From assembly GCA_900095095.1 (NCBI GenBank), contig FMBT01000346.1, forward strand, positions 124,001 through 188,000: 64,000 bases of DNA. The letters run 5' to 3'. Origin of the DNA: Fragilariopsis cylindrus CCMP1102 (taxonomy: Eukaryota; Bacillariophyta; Bacillariophyceae; Bacillariales; Bacillariaceae). Under the pieces are notes generated by a model that saw only the letters and a list, made by a program, of their open reading frames with translations, did not search any database and was not told the origin of the DNA. Within the stretch, counting starts at the first letter, position 1. Every line of letters starts with the position of its first letter. The position numbers and the translations under genes are program-made. Positions 10,832 through 22,637 of the stretch are shown piece by piece.

Positions 10832-13800
10832 TTAGTTAAAGATTTCTTGTAACGCGGAGATAAAACCAGGTTGTAGAGCAGATATCAAGGCGTTGCGCGA
10901 ATTGCTTGTTCCAGCGAGGCACAAAAGTAAGTCTTTGTCGTCTCCCCGCACATGCAATGTTTTACTTTTGTCACCTTCTTGTTCGCCCAGCACAAACATA
11001 GCTCGTTTCCTTTTGGGCTCATAAACCCATAAACGCGTAATCATACCACCTGCCACGGGATCCCCTTTAAAAGCTACAGTTGAAATTGAAGCCAATCGAA
11101 TGGCATCATAGAATCTATTTGGTTTCTCTTCAGCTATAGGATCGATGACCAATTTGACTGGGCTCAATTGACAGGGCATACGAGACCTATTGCAATTCAA
11201 TTACAATTCAACGATAAACAAGGACAGTGAAATTCGCGGGGGGTGAGAGACAACACATAAATCGAATAATAGCACGTAGAATTGTTGCCAGTAATATTCT
11301 TACCACAAAAATCGGAAACTGTCTACGTCCCCGAGGCTATCACGAAAGAAGACAAAGGGACATGGTTGTAGACCAATCATTGGGGGCAACTTCATAGGCT
11401 CCCCAGTTATCACAATATCTTGCTTTTGATCGTTGCCTGGTTTCTCTTTTTCGCCTGCACCCTCACTTCCAGTTTTACTATTACCACTAGTCACAGATGT
11501 TTCCTCTCCTTCATTTTTGGTAGTATCACTAGTGACCCAAGAAGCATGCGGTGCCTCCTTTTCCAAAGCGCGAAAAATAATTGTAGGTGTCAGACTGATT
11601 GTCCCTTTCATTGGCAACGGATTCATCATCATTGCCCATGTTAAGTGATCTCCACTCTTTAATTCTTTTTTATATGTGACTACTGACGATCCAAATGTAT
11701 TTTCTCTTATAAGGATTTCAAAAACCTTCAGTGAGAGACCTGGAAATTTCCAGCGAGACGACATCTTGAGCGTCTGCACTAGTACCTATATTTTCTTCTG
11801 TGATTCCCAGTTCCAAACGTAGTCCGTTAGGTATTTCAACAGCTGTCAGATTATGAACACGCATAGTGACCATCAATCCGAAATTCGTCTTCTCCGTCGT
11901 ATCTCATGCTCCTACACATAGAATAAGCCAAAGTAACTGCCACTGGATCAGATCCTGCCGTACATATTTTAACGTTCGATCCCCAAACAAATCGAGGAAT
12001 CTCGGCCACAGATATTTGCGGATTTTGCGATTGCGGCAGGGGTGGGAGTGACAACCTAAGCCAATTTTGTTTACGAACTGTTGATGATAAGTGTGAACTG
12101 ACGGAAAGGAATATAAACAACGATCTGCTCGAGAAGAAATTATTTGCCGACTCAGTTGCATAACGTAACCTTCATTGAAAGCATCACGGCCCTGATTTAT
12201 CCTTGAAGAAATACGATTCGTCGCCGTTTGAAGTCATCTGGTACAAGAGGAGATAATAAAACGGAATCCGTCGCTATCCTATCACCTTTTTGAAAGGCAG
12301 ACTGTATTCGTTCAATAGCAGCTTGACATACAGGTAAGATTGGAGCGTCCGAGTCGTTTCCAGACTTTCCTTGTAGAGACTTTACTGCATAATTCAAGAC
12401 TGCCTTTGTGTCGTTGCTACTCCCAAATCTCTTGGTATAATGACATGCCATTAAAGCTATGCTCTCAATACAGCTACGCATACACTGACAGTATCTTGTG
12501 CAAATTTTTTGTATTTTTCTTTTTTTGATTTTGGAGTAGTTTTCGATTTGACTTTTGTTGCTTTCCACGACTTTCCCGAACATTCGACGAGGGAAATTGT
12601 AACAAGCAGTTGCTTGGCGCAATCTACACTCATACCAATGTCAGATGAAGACGAAACTACAACTTTCCCCGCAGGCACGTGCCTAGCTTGAATCCACTGA
12701 TCCGCAGCTAACGACATCAAAAAGATTCGCATGTGGTGCGAAACAACACCAGCGCCTTTCATTTCTCTTTTAACAATATCGTCCATGAGTATTTCGATTG
12801 GTTCGGTCATGCTTGTATCCATGAGTGGCATATTATCAAATTGAACTAGATATTCTGATGCTTCCTCCATTTGATCCCATAGAATATGCGGGGGAGAAGA
12901 AAACGGTGTCATTTTCAATGAGATGCTTTCTGCACTCAGCAAACCTGCTGTATGTACCACTTCTTGTAGTAATCGAGTATATGAAGCCTGACAGGCAATT
13001 AACATAGTCATTTCCTCATCCATATATGGAGAAGTTGTGCCCCAACCAATACACGGACTACACGCCGTAAGCAAAGCAATCGATAATCTAACCCATTCTT
13101 TTAACTCTTCCTGACGGCCAATTAAATTAGAACTTCTGTGTCTTCTTCCAACCCGGAATGCTACCATGCAAAACGCTGTCACCAATTCTTCACGGATTTT
13201 TCCCTGAGTACCAGTTGTAGTATCATCATCACATTTATCTTCTAGTATATCCACTATCTTGTAGGATTTAAGAAATTTCGTTAGAGTCTGACTTCGTATA
13301 TGGATTCACTGCTGTTGCTGCTGCTGCTGTTACCCACTGGACCATCCATGAAGAATCCAAGAATAATTTCGGACCAAAATGATGGACGAATAGGTTTCCG
13401 ATAATGAGCACTACCGAGTTTATCGATTTCAATCAAGAGTCCCGCTGACACAATACCAGATGGTGCCATTATTGTAGATGGTAATTCCAACACACGGTCG
13501 ACGACAAACTCGAATACATTGTTGACACGTTCTGGGAGAGGAATAACTCTTGATGCAACTAATAAAGTCGCAAGAGTAGTCAATTGGATTTCCAGACAGT
13601 TGTTGCTGCATTCTTCCTTCAAAACCATAATAGTCCAATGTGAAACCTCTGAAATCCACGGTGCCAACGGACAGGCATGTATCAATCGAATCGATGAAAG
13701 AGCTGCAGTTGTTGTCGCTCCCATTGTCATCACACACGATTGTTGCATCCATGGTAATAAAATTTCTTTTACCATTATTTCTATTAAAGAATTGTAATCC

Positions 13801-14920
13801 AATTCACCGACCCGTCGCTTATTATTGTTCTTAGTATTATTTTTGTCGTGTGTGTGTTATTATTATATTGTTGGTCACCGTTGTTGTTACTGTTGTTAAT
13901 CATATTGCGTATCGACCCCGTGGTGGGTACTGTCGTTTTGGAAAGATATACCAAACTAGCAGTTAGTATTGGTATAACCATTGCAACATGAGAAGGATGG
14001 TCTAGTATCATAAATCGAGATACGAGTTGTAATAATCGCGGACAGATAACATTTTCATATATACGAACTTGTAATTCAGATTGTTGCGTCGCTGCATCGT
14101 CATCAACTAACTCCTTGAGACTAGGAGCGTATGGCTGCTGTCCACCTCCTGCTTGTGCGATCGATCGTACCTCTGTCGACAACTCATCATCAACTAGGGT
14201 TCCCGGTGTCGACGTCGTCGATAGTACCATAATACCAAGACTACTCATAGCAGTTGCTGCAACTCCGTCATCTGTGTCTTCCAAAGCGGCTGTACACAAG
14301 GCCATAGGAATATCAGTCCCTATCTCGTCATCTAATCGATTAATGTAATTGTTACCTGCAGTCGATGCGTTATTACTGTTCATGTTCGTATTATTATTAG
14401 CGTTGTTGTCGTCTCTCATACCGGTTATCAAATGAGGTGACTTTCTTAGACGTGCAAAGGCGGATCGTGCCATCAAAGCAACCGTCTTACATGCGACGAT
14501 CCTAGCTCGTCGATCATCATGATCACTAATACATTCCAACAGTGCGGCAAATGATTCACTAAGACTTTGAGCGAATGTAGAGTCGTGAAATAGTGACGAC
14601 GATTCAACATACTCCATCGAACCAGCATTAGTATTTTCGTCTTCCGATGACGCCTTGGAAGACCCGTGCGCGGCAAATTGATTCAGTAAAAGACATGTCT
14701 TCGCAACAGCGATATATTTGGAATGATTGTCCCGAAGTGGTGATATATACCGTGTTGGATTTAAAAATCCAGTTCCAGAAGGGAATGACAAAACTGTGGC
14801 GGAATATCCATCGGTAGCTTCCTTATTACTGTTACCACCATTGCCATTTTGTTGATTGTCACCAATAATTGCAGAACCCGAGGCATCTGTAATTGAAGAT
14901 GTTAGAAATTCCCCAGACAT
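10832..14920 (-). CDS. Large HEAT-repeat coat protein, TPLATE-like (TSET complex), with frame breaks
   Basis: Starts at the Met at 14920 and reads about 1,300 residues to a stop at 10832. One clear intron is 11303-11187 (GTAAGA donor). The N-terminal two thirds are helical adaptin-like repeats (AALLECISDHDDRRARIVACK; ICPRLLQLVSRF). The C-terminal third is an appendage-like beta region: GSDPVAVTLAYSM, then MRVHNLTAVEIPNGLRLEL, YKKELKSGDHLTWAM and DSFRFLW-SRMPCQLSP. Order and motifs (CxPCIGW, GSDPxxxxxAY, NLTxxEIxNGLRLELG, FFR..W) agree best, from memory, with TPLATE, the beta-like subunit of the TSET/TPLATE endocytic complex; a beta- or gamma-type COPI/AP subunit is the alternative. Frame breaks occur near 13850 (AC dinucleotide repeat), 13270, 12470, 12220, 12090, 11890 and 11720 (T run). 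Confidence 0.5.
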
Positions 14921-15270
14921 AATTGAGTTGTCAGTAGATAAGTTGGTACTTGTACAGTTCAGTTATGGACTTACAACTTTGTTCATTGTCATTGTGTCGA
15001 TATGACAAATATAGTTTAAAAAATAAAAGTCATATGATGTAAAAGGGGAAGTGTCAATCATACAAAAAGGGGAAAATGTGGCGCGAACGTCTGTATGTCT
15101 GTCGAATTGACTTTCTCACTTCTTCGACCTTCGATGACAATTCATTCCTCGTCAATCGTTTTGTAAAAAGACGTAAAATCAATCGGCAACAATGGAAATA
15201 GGATTACAAAAAAAGATCTCCTTATTATTGAACCCTATATCAAATTAATCAAAACTTATACTACTATACA
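14921..15270. other. Divergent intergenic region
   Basis: 350 bases between the start of the TPLATE-like gene and TIM13. AT-rich, with no recognisable ORF or RNA; presumably two promoters. Confidence 0.45.
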
Positions 15271-15794
15271 ATGGATATGAATCAACTAACAGCAGAGCAG
15301 CGACAAGCTGTTCTACAACAAGCTCAACAGGAGGCGAATCAGAGAATCATGCAAGATATGATTCAAAAAATGGTGAAAACGTGCTTTACAAAATGTGCCG
15401 GAACGTCGGTAAGTTAGTTAGTTAGTTGCTTTAACGGAAAATCTTTCCTGTATCCTAATATTCGTGGGTAGAATTTTTTTTATTTCTGCTTGCTCTCCCC
15501 ACCGTTATAATAAGAGAATTTCATGTACTTGAATCGAATTGAATTTTGGGCAGCAAAGAAGAAGAATATTTCATTTTTTCCCTCCTTTTTCTCACAGGCA
15601 GGGTATGCGTTTTTCTTTGATTTTCTTTCGACCATATCATATCATATATATATATATATATTTTGAAATTAAAGGGAGATCGATTGGACAGTCGTGAACA
15701 ATCCTGTATCGCAAGTTGTCAAGATCAATATCTGGAAACACGAGATCAAGTGCAAAAATCACTACAACAACGGCAAAGTAATGGTATGAATTAA
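15271..15794 (+). CDS. TIM13: Mitochondrial small Tim chaperone TIM13
   Basis: A small two-exon gene. Exon 1 is 15271-15408 (46 codons), the intron 15409-15674 (GTAAGT donor, AAAG acceptor) and exon 2 15675-15794. The protein is about 85 aa with the twin CX3C motif of the small Tims: VKTCFTKCAG in exon 1 and REQSCIASCQDQYLETRD in exon 2. These four Cys form two intramolecular disulfides that fold the chaperone in the intermembrane space. The helix between them and the C-terminal DQYLETRDQV fit TIM13, the partner of TIM8 in escorting hydrophobic inner-membrane precursors. Assignment to TIM13 rather than TIM8/9/10 is from these motifs and is fairly secure. The intron contains a TA dinucleotide run at about 15640-15662. 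Confidence 0.85.
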
Positions 15795-16019
15795 ACTTTA
15801 CCTAAGAAATACAAATACAAATACAAAAGCAACGTCGAATTATGTGTGTAGTAAATACGGGAAAAAAGACTGACTTGTTTTATATAGAGAATCGCACATG
15901 CTGCAGAAGGAATCGGTTGATACATGCTTTATGTAAAATACTAAACTGGAGACAATGTAAATAATAACTATCATTATATCTTTCTTATGAGAGCAGTTCA
16001 TCGTTTTTGTTTATATATA

Positions 16020-18759
16020 TTAGTTGTCAAGTACCGTCGCGACGCACATATCATTCGCATCTATATCGTATGGCCCAAAAAATGTCATAATCCTGTAACT
16101 GATGACGATCATTGCAAATGAACCAACAACATCTTGAACAGCTGTTTCTAATGGTCCACCCCATTTACCCGAATCTCTTTCAAATATAAAAGTGAACAGT
16201 AATGGTGCTAAAGTTCCGGTAAAACCTGCCGTTAAGATACCAATAAATTGAGCAAAAAATATAGTCAATGCAAAAGCGAAGCTTTGGTGACCCATAACAA
16301 ACGCCATCGTACCAACAACAAGTCCCATGCCTACTCCAATATAAACAGCAGCTCCCATCTCTTTGAGCAACCAGGATTTAAAATTATCTTTCCTAACTTG
16401 ATGATGGCTGATAGCACGCGTTGTTAATGTACTTGCTTGTAATCCAACGTTACCAGAGATTGCACTAGTAATAGGAAGTAATGATATAAGTATCGTGTAT
16501 CGTCTGCGACCAATCAAGGCGCATAATTGATCACTTCCACCCGATATCATAAATAGAGTTGGAAGCTCAAAAATAAGAGTGACTATCAGCGCAAACGAAC
16601 GTTCTGGAAATGCACGTTGCAGTATCGAACTCCCCAGATACGCATCAGCGTCGTTTGATATGGATAGTAAGGTAGCAGCACTTTGGGATCGAATATCACT
16701 GAAAATACTATCGGCGAGTGATTCCAATCACCCATACTCCGAACAGACTGTAATGAATTCCATGATGATCCACGTATATGACTATGATTTTTCACAGAAA
16801 CAGCAGGTGGAATTCCTTCCAATAAAGGTTTTTGTTCGCCATCCACAATATTTCCATTTTTGCATCCTTTTGCTAAAGAATCATTAGTTGCAACGAAATT
16901 CATTTTACCTGTACGTCCTGAACCAAAACGTTGAGTCTCAACATCGTGATCTGTGCTTCCATAACCTTCAAATGCTGGTAAGAATGCGTCGGAAAGGGTG
17001 ATATTCTTTTCGGTTCTATCACCATCAGGTGAAAACCCAGGTGACCACAACTCAGTACGAGTTGTGATGCCCTTTAGATCATGAACGATAGAAGGTGAAC
17101 GAGGAGAAGAAGGTTCGTTCTTGTCAAAATCAAAACCATCGATATGATCATGTTCATTACAATTTGCGATTTGGTCCGAAGATTGAGTATCACGAAGATT
17201 TTTCATGTCATCATTACGTGGTTTGCTTTGTTTGTAATTAAACATACCAGGGCGCATCGTGCGATTAATAATAGTCTCATTCCCTTCCATTTTCATCTCA
17301 TTTTCAAAATCAGCTGAAGTATTACCAGCTGCAACAGTAGGGAGAATTTCGGTAGGGACTTGAGAATGTGGTGACATGATGCCACGGTCGTCGTCGTCTT
17401 CTTCATCATCATCATCGTCTCTAACTATATCACTGGGTGGATTTCCCGCCAAACTACCGTCACCACCACCAGCACTTGATGCAACAATATTCGAGGAGAA
17501 AGAATGTCCGTCAATGCCGCCATGACCGCCGGATGACGATGTGCTTAGTATCACGGTGACTGGGGTACCCTGGGACATATTCTGATTCTCTAATACGTGC
17601 GGCGTTAGACCACCAAAGTCGGATACAAGCTCTCCCAGTTCCGACATATCATCTCGTTCGGACGGAGGTGCATTGGAACGACTAGCATCATCGATGGCGG
17701 CCATTTCTTGTATCTCTGCCTCGGTCAATCCAAAGACAACACGCGGCTCCTGTGATGGACTTGGTAGGTCGATATTATTATGATCTGCTGATAATTCTAC
17801 TGCAAATCACCATCATTATTTGTCGTATTATTGTTGGAAGGTAAGTCTGATGGTATATTATCACCAGTGTTATTTTGGTGGTCTTTAGACGGCGAAGAGA
17901 TGGTTGATGATCCTCCTCCCCCTCCTGTTACAGTAGGGGGTTCTTGTAAAAATCGTTCCATAACGAAGTCTTGTTTTGTTTCATTCTTGCCAAGAAGAGT
18001 TTTACTACCGTCATCGCCATCACCCATCGTGGGTTGTTGTTGATCTTGCAAAAATCTTTCCATTGGATATGAAACTATATCATCGTCGAGTGTTTCGACA
18101 GGTGCTACTGTATCCTCCCCCACAGTTCCAGCCACGCTGGTTCCAGTCACACTGGTTCCAGCTTGAACCATTGAATTTATTCCATTCCGATCGTTCACAA
18201 ATGAATCGTGATCAGTGATTGCGCCGTCGGGAGAAATAGTGTCTCCAAAAATAATAGCTCCTGTCGAACCATTATTAATATTATTATTATTATTGTTATT
18301 ATTATTATTGTCCTCTTCGTCATATTCTGACTCTGCGTGTGCAGCCATGGCAAATTGCCTCTTCCATCGTGCTCTTTCCGATTCTACTCGTCGTTGACGT
18401 TCCCGCTCTACCAATTTCTCTTTCATTGTCGGTTCTTCCCGTCGAGGCGGAACAAGAGATGGTTGAAATTGCTCTTTGGCGCTCCCACTGGCTGTTCTTG
18501 TTCGGGCGTCATCATCTTCGTCATCGACTGTATGGGTATCTCCTCCGGTCACTGAGGAGGATACACGCTGTATGATATCGTCTGTTTCTACTTGCTTACT
18601 CCAGTTATCTTCGTCGTCGTCGTCGTCATCATCATCATCGTGGTTTCTGTCACCGTTGCTTAAAGCATGCTTGTCAAGAAAAGTTGAGGAACCTTCGATC
18701 CATCGTTCACCGCCGCTATCCTCGCTAATACCTGTCGAATCGGCTTTGGATTCACTCAT
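16020..18759 (-). CDS. MgtE-type Mg2+/divalent cation transporter with a long disordered N-terminus
   Basis: Reads from the Met at 18759 to a stop at 16020, about 910 aa, with two single-base frame breaks: near 17774 (T run in a GATTTG context) and near 16727 (GATTTG read as GATTG). The first 600 residues are low-complexity: Asp runs, ten Asn in a row, and two copies of a MERFLQ motif. The C-terminal 230 residues are the integral-membrane MgtE domain: helices LIVTLIFELPTLFMI, then the signature PITSAISGNVGLQASTLT, then TRAISHH and three more hydrophobic helices (GVGMGLVVGTMAFVMG, FFAQFIGILTAGFTG, DVVGSFAMIVISY). MgtE/SLC41 proteins conduct Mg2+ through the GNxGxQ loop. Only one such domain is present, as in bacterial MgtE rather than in animal SLC41. 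The regulatory CBS/N domains of bacterial MgtE are not recognisable. Confidence 0.75.
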
Positions 18760-18949
18760 CTTTCGTCACGATATAATAATGTTGTTTACTACTCGTCTTT
18801 CGTTACTGTAGACTAACTATTGCATCTACACTTAGCTCTAGGTTTTTGTAGTTGTACCGTAGTTGTAGAGTGTTTTCCATAAAATAATTTATTGTTATGT
18901 CTGAGTTTCTGAGAGAAAGATTGAAGATTGATGAGAGGGTAACCCAAGT

Positions 18950-19180
18950 GAGGTTGCCTCAAAGACGTTCGATTGAGTCAATTTGTGACTCAATTTTTTT
19001 TTGAGGCACGTGCAAAAAAATTGAGTTAAGTATCTGCCTGAATTTTTTTTACGGCAGCTCGCCTAAAAATAAAGGTAAGTAACTGCCTCAAAGTTGGCAG
19101 GTGCCTGAAATATTTTTGTGTGTACTTTTTACGCGATTAAAAACGAAAATAAAACGGCCGTGCCTCAATTTTTTTCTCGC
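18950..19180 (+). repeat. Left terminal and subterminal repeats of the 8.1-kb transposon
   Basis: The terminal 30 bases match 27028-26999 inverted without mismatch. Directly inside is a small palindrome (GATTGAGTC ... GACTCAATT) and then GAGGCACGTGCA, shared with the other end. Further in, variants of CTGCCTCAA or TTGAGGCA recur about every 25-40 bases to about 19180. Such subterminal arrays are usually transposase or accessory-protein binding sites. Confidence 0.8.
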
Positions 19181-19515
19181 CTCGCTCACAAAAAAGTGAA
19201 CTTATTCTTTTGAAATAAATTACAAAGCAATACATAACAGCCTCAACAACAACACATATACAAGTCTTGTCAAGAACGTTCCCATCTACTATCCGTTCCC
19301 ACAACAGCAATGGTGGATATTTTTGGCGGTTTAGACCGACACGACTCTTATTTTGCCATTGCCGGTGCAACGAATTCGGCGGGTCAAATTTTCAATCCAA
19401 AACAAAGTTCCAATTTGGGTTTCTTGTACTAATATAATCACTTGGGAGAACGTATTTTTGAATGATCAATACATCTCATAATTACTACTCAGAACAGCTA
19501 AAGTAAGTTTTCATC

Positions 19516-20827
19516 ATGCCGTGGAACAAACATTGCACAGCTGCTCTAGCCAAGCTTTGGGAGGATGGAACTGTATCTCCAAAGGCTTTAGCAACAGATG
19601 AAATCGACCCTGTATTTGATTTGTCTCCCGTATTTGTTGAAAACAAAATATCAATCTTAAGATTCCGTGCTCAATTTAGATCTAAAGCTGCCGATTACAT
19701 GAGATCACAAGCACTACAAGGCCGCCGTCGAGGTGAGTCGATAACTTCTTTCTACATCTAATAAATATTTTGCTTTCTTCCATTCTTCTTTCTACATCTA
19801 ATATTATTTTGCTTTCTTATTCGCAGCTGACATACCTTCGCCTATCCAAGATCCTGATTTTGATCCTGAAAGTGAAACTGAATCTCCAGCTAAAGCTCCA
19901 GCTAAAGCTCCAGCTAAAGCTTCTGCTGTTCATTTCAATAGCACACACACACCTCCTCGATCAACTTTCACTACCCGCACACCTACCCAAACACCAACCC
20001 GCACACCTCTCAGGACACCTACGAGGACACCTACCCATACAACAATGTCTTCAGAAAATAGTCTCTCCAAGCAGTTGGTTAATCTTGGTGAAAAACGACT
20101 CTTTTGTACATTCCAAACACCATCCGGTTTGGAGGGAGGAGAAGCTGTTATCAGTATCAATCAAGATGAAATTTATTGGGTCCAGACCTTCCGTATGTCA
20201 CAATATGGTGCACCTGCTGCAGTTCAAGTAACTATAGATCATACCGGTAATTCTGACAGGAACAACATTCTTTTTATTGCATTACAAGATGCAAAAGCGG
20301 AGGCTTACAATCGAATGCTTGAGCACGCAGAGATGGAAGGTGGTTATGATGATCCTGATATCATTTCTGTTAAGAAAGATGGTAGAGCTGTTGTTGTAAC
20401 TAAACACCTTTTTCATTTGCCATACAAAGTACAAAATCGTTTCTTTGATAATAATGAAAGGGAAGAGAAGCCTATGATTGATACCAACAAGAACACTGGA
20501 GATTGGGCATCCTTTTTTCTGGCCAAAGAGGATGAAAATGCATCCCCAGTTCGATCATCATTCCGGCGTCGTACACCTGCAAATAGTAGTAACAGTGGTT
20601 CTGGATCATCAAGACCACGTCCTAATGAACTAAGTGCAGCTCAACAGCAGCAGCAACGAGACCGTAACAGCAATGTCAATGTGAACAACAACATCAACAA
20701 CACTGGTGGTGGTGGCAACGCGAATGCTAATTCCCATCTCATCGACAACAAAGATGATGCTTCGATGGGTTCTGACAATGATCTCAGTGCATTTCATTCT
20801 CCAACTAATACTAATCTTGCTAAATGA
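19516..20827 (+). CDS. Transposon-borne protein of unknown function, possible accessory factor
   Basis: Exon 1 is 19516-19732, the intron 19733-19826 (GTGAGT donor, TTCGCAG acceptor) and exon 2 19827-20827; about 405 aa. The N-terminal 70 residues (MPWNKHCTAALAKLWEDG, then FRAQFRSKAADYM) form a compact Trp-containing helical module that could be a Myb/SANT-like DNA-binding domain. An Ala/Pro-Lys and Thr-Pro repeat linker (TPTQTPTRTPLRTPTRT) follows. The middle (RLFCTFQTPSG ... HLFHLPYKVQNRFFDNN) looks globular but is unknown to me, and the C-terminus is Gln/Asn-rich. It sits 0.5 kb inside the left end, where Harbinger elements often carry a second gene that works with the transposase; that role is inference. 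The ORF is intact, unlike the transposase. Confidence 0.7.
19745..19824 (+). repeat. Tandem duplication filling an intron
   Basis: Two imperfect copies of a unit of about 40 bases beginning cttctttctacatctaat and ending tttgctttctt lie side by side in the intron of the transposon gene. They make up most of the 94-base intron and provide two pyrimidine-rich tracts before the acceptor. Confidence 0.7.
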
Positions 20828-21127
20828 ATCAAGGGTGGTGAGGAGGCAATCAACATGCAACATGCAACAACAACAAGCAACAGCAACAGCGACAACTTAA
20901 ACGTATTAGAAGAATGATGTGTATGCATCATCTCATTCAGGATTAATAAAAACAATAATAGAATAACCTTTGTCATTCAAATAATTAGATAACTATTTAA
21001 TAGTAATACGTATTTCAGTTATAGGTAGTATAGGATATATTTTTCGCCATGGTGGTCGATATTAACTTGTTTGGTTTGCTTTTAAATTTTGAATGGATTT
21101 AAAAAATTGAAAAATTCGATGACATGT
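20828..21127. other. Gap inside the transposon
   Basis: 300 bases of AT-rich sequence between the accessory-like gene and the nested inverted-repeat unit. It includes a CAACAACAA/CAGCAACAG repeat just after the stop codon. No gene was recognised. Confidence 0.4.
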
Positions 21128-21286
21128 TAGCCTCATCAAAACAGCATCCTACGATCCTGCATATCAAACATACTAAAGTACATAAAGAAACCTTCTATTT
21201 ATACTACTATTTTGTACTAATACTACTGCTAAAGCTGTTCTTGAGGTACAGAAAATATGAAGAATAAAATCGATCTATTTCAGAGC
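21128..21286 (+). repeat. Left arm of the nested inverted repeat
   Basis: About 159 bases matching 24452-24293 in inverted orientation with scattered mismatches and small gaps. Shared blocks include CATCCTACGATCCT, ACATACTAAAGTACATAAAG and TACTGCTAAAGCTGTTCT. The similarity ends in GAGC on the inner side. Confidence 0.8.
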
Positions 21287-21293
21287 GATTTGC

Positions 21294-21763
21294 TTATACA
21301 TATATGATTCGAGTACAATAACTACAAGTACAATGGATGGTGGTGTGACAATGACGGCAATGGCAGCAATGAAGGCAATGATTAACTTGACATTCCAAAC
21401 TGCAATATGCAACTACTACCCAACATCTGGAACATTGACCTGTAGTACCTCTACATCACGTGCAACTTTGTTGCAGTTTTCACAAACAAACTGGACCATC
21501 ATCTGCTCATTCAGCATTGGGCACCTTCGGTTCTCGGCAACAGCAGCAATGTCAACTGGATACGTTTGAAGAACTATCTTCTGCTCATCATTGTTAGATC
21601 TGATATCATTGTCAACATAACCTCCCAATTCTTCATCTAACAGTACTGTCCGTTCTTCAAAATTTCGATCAGGCATGTCCCATAGTGCTCGGTCGTCGAG
21701 TAGGTGAAAAGTATTCTCCATCTCCTCCTCCATCTTTTTCTTTGCCAGCATTGCCTTCATCAT
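21294..21763 (-). pseudogene. MYND-type zinc-finger gene fragment, frameshifted
   Basis: From the Met at 21763 the frame reads a Met/Lys/Glu-rich helix, an acidic middle and the first finger half MVQFVCENCNKVARDVEVLQ. Two extra bases (GT) then shift the frame. The second half continues in another frame as QCSRC, then VAYCSLECQVNH, giving the usual C-x2-C spacing of MYND fingers, and degenerates into CLHCCHCRHC. MYND fingers bind Pro-rich peptides. It is a paralogue of the intact gene at 24483-25154, with which it shares the start region and about 30 bases of upstream sequence (cttgattgctttttaatttg). It has probably lost function. Confidence 0.65.
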
Positions 21764-22637
21764 CTTGATTGCTTTTTAATTTGAATTCAATTTATATTAT
21801 GACTACAACCAGTTCTTTTTTTAAAACAGATTACTCAAGGAAGGGCATGGGAAATTAGATCATTCCATTAACACAACCGCATCACAGGCCATTCCACTAG
21901 AATAGAAAATATTCCTGCTATTAAGATACTCTCAAAGCACCAAGGTACACTCCGATTTCATCAGTTCATTGTCTTCGACGTCAAACAATACATTCTTCCT
22001 TATCTTTCCTTGCTTTTTATGTGTTGAAGATTTATGTCTTGTTCATCGTCGAAACGACAAAAAATTACAACAACAACTCCAAAAATAATTCAAATTTTGT
22101 CTTCAAATCGAAGAATTTATCAAATTCCACGTAGAATTCTACAGACACGTGCAGTACTGAAACTGATTTCAGAGGGGGTAGTCCACAAAATTTGAAGAAA
22201 AAATAAAAAACTATAATAGATCTTATTGGAGCCTTAAAACAGCAATGTGTGACGTGTTGAAGAAGGGTTGACACGTGGTTACTATTAGATTCTAGCCTCA
22301 ACAACTTCAAGCTTAATCAAGCGTGATTCGACTACGATCCAAAGTTGTAAAAAAGTTGTTTTCTCACGATGATCACGATGTAAATTTTTAACACACAAAC
22401 AAAACACAAAAAGCATGAAACAAAACATGTTCATCGTGGGAAAACAAATTAATCCTCATTCCCGTTACCACTTCAAGTACAACAATGATCTGACTATGTG
22501 ATTTGGACTTTAAGTTGTACCTAGCTATGTGATTTGGAGGTTGTACCTAGCCAGTTAGTGGTTTTAGCGTACTATTCATTCATTCATTCATTTATTTCTA
22601 TTCATATCAGCTCATATCATATCATATCATATCAACG
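21764..22637. other. Gap inside the nested unit
   Basis: About 870 AT-rich bases between the divergent MYND fragment and LRR gene. It contains a short tandem duplication (ctatgtgatttgga at about 22494 and 22522) and an ATTC/ATATC microsatellite at 22575-22635 just before the LRR start. No ORF with domain character was found. Confidence 0.4.
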
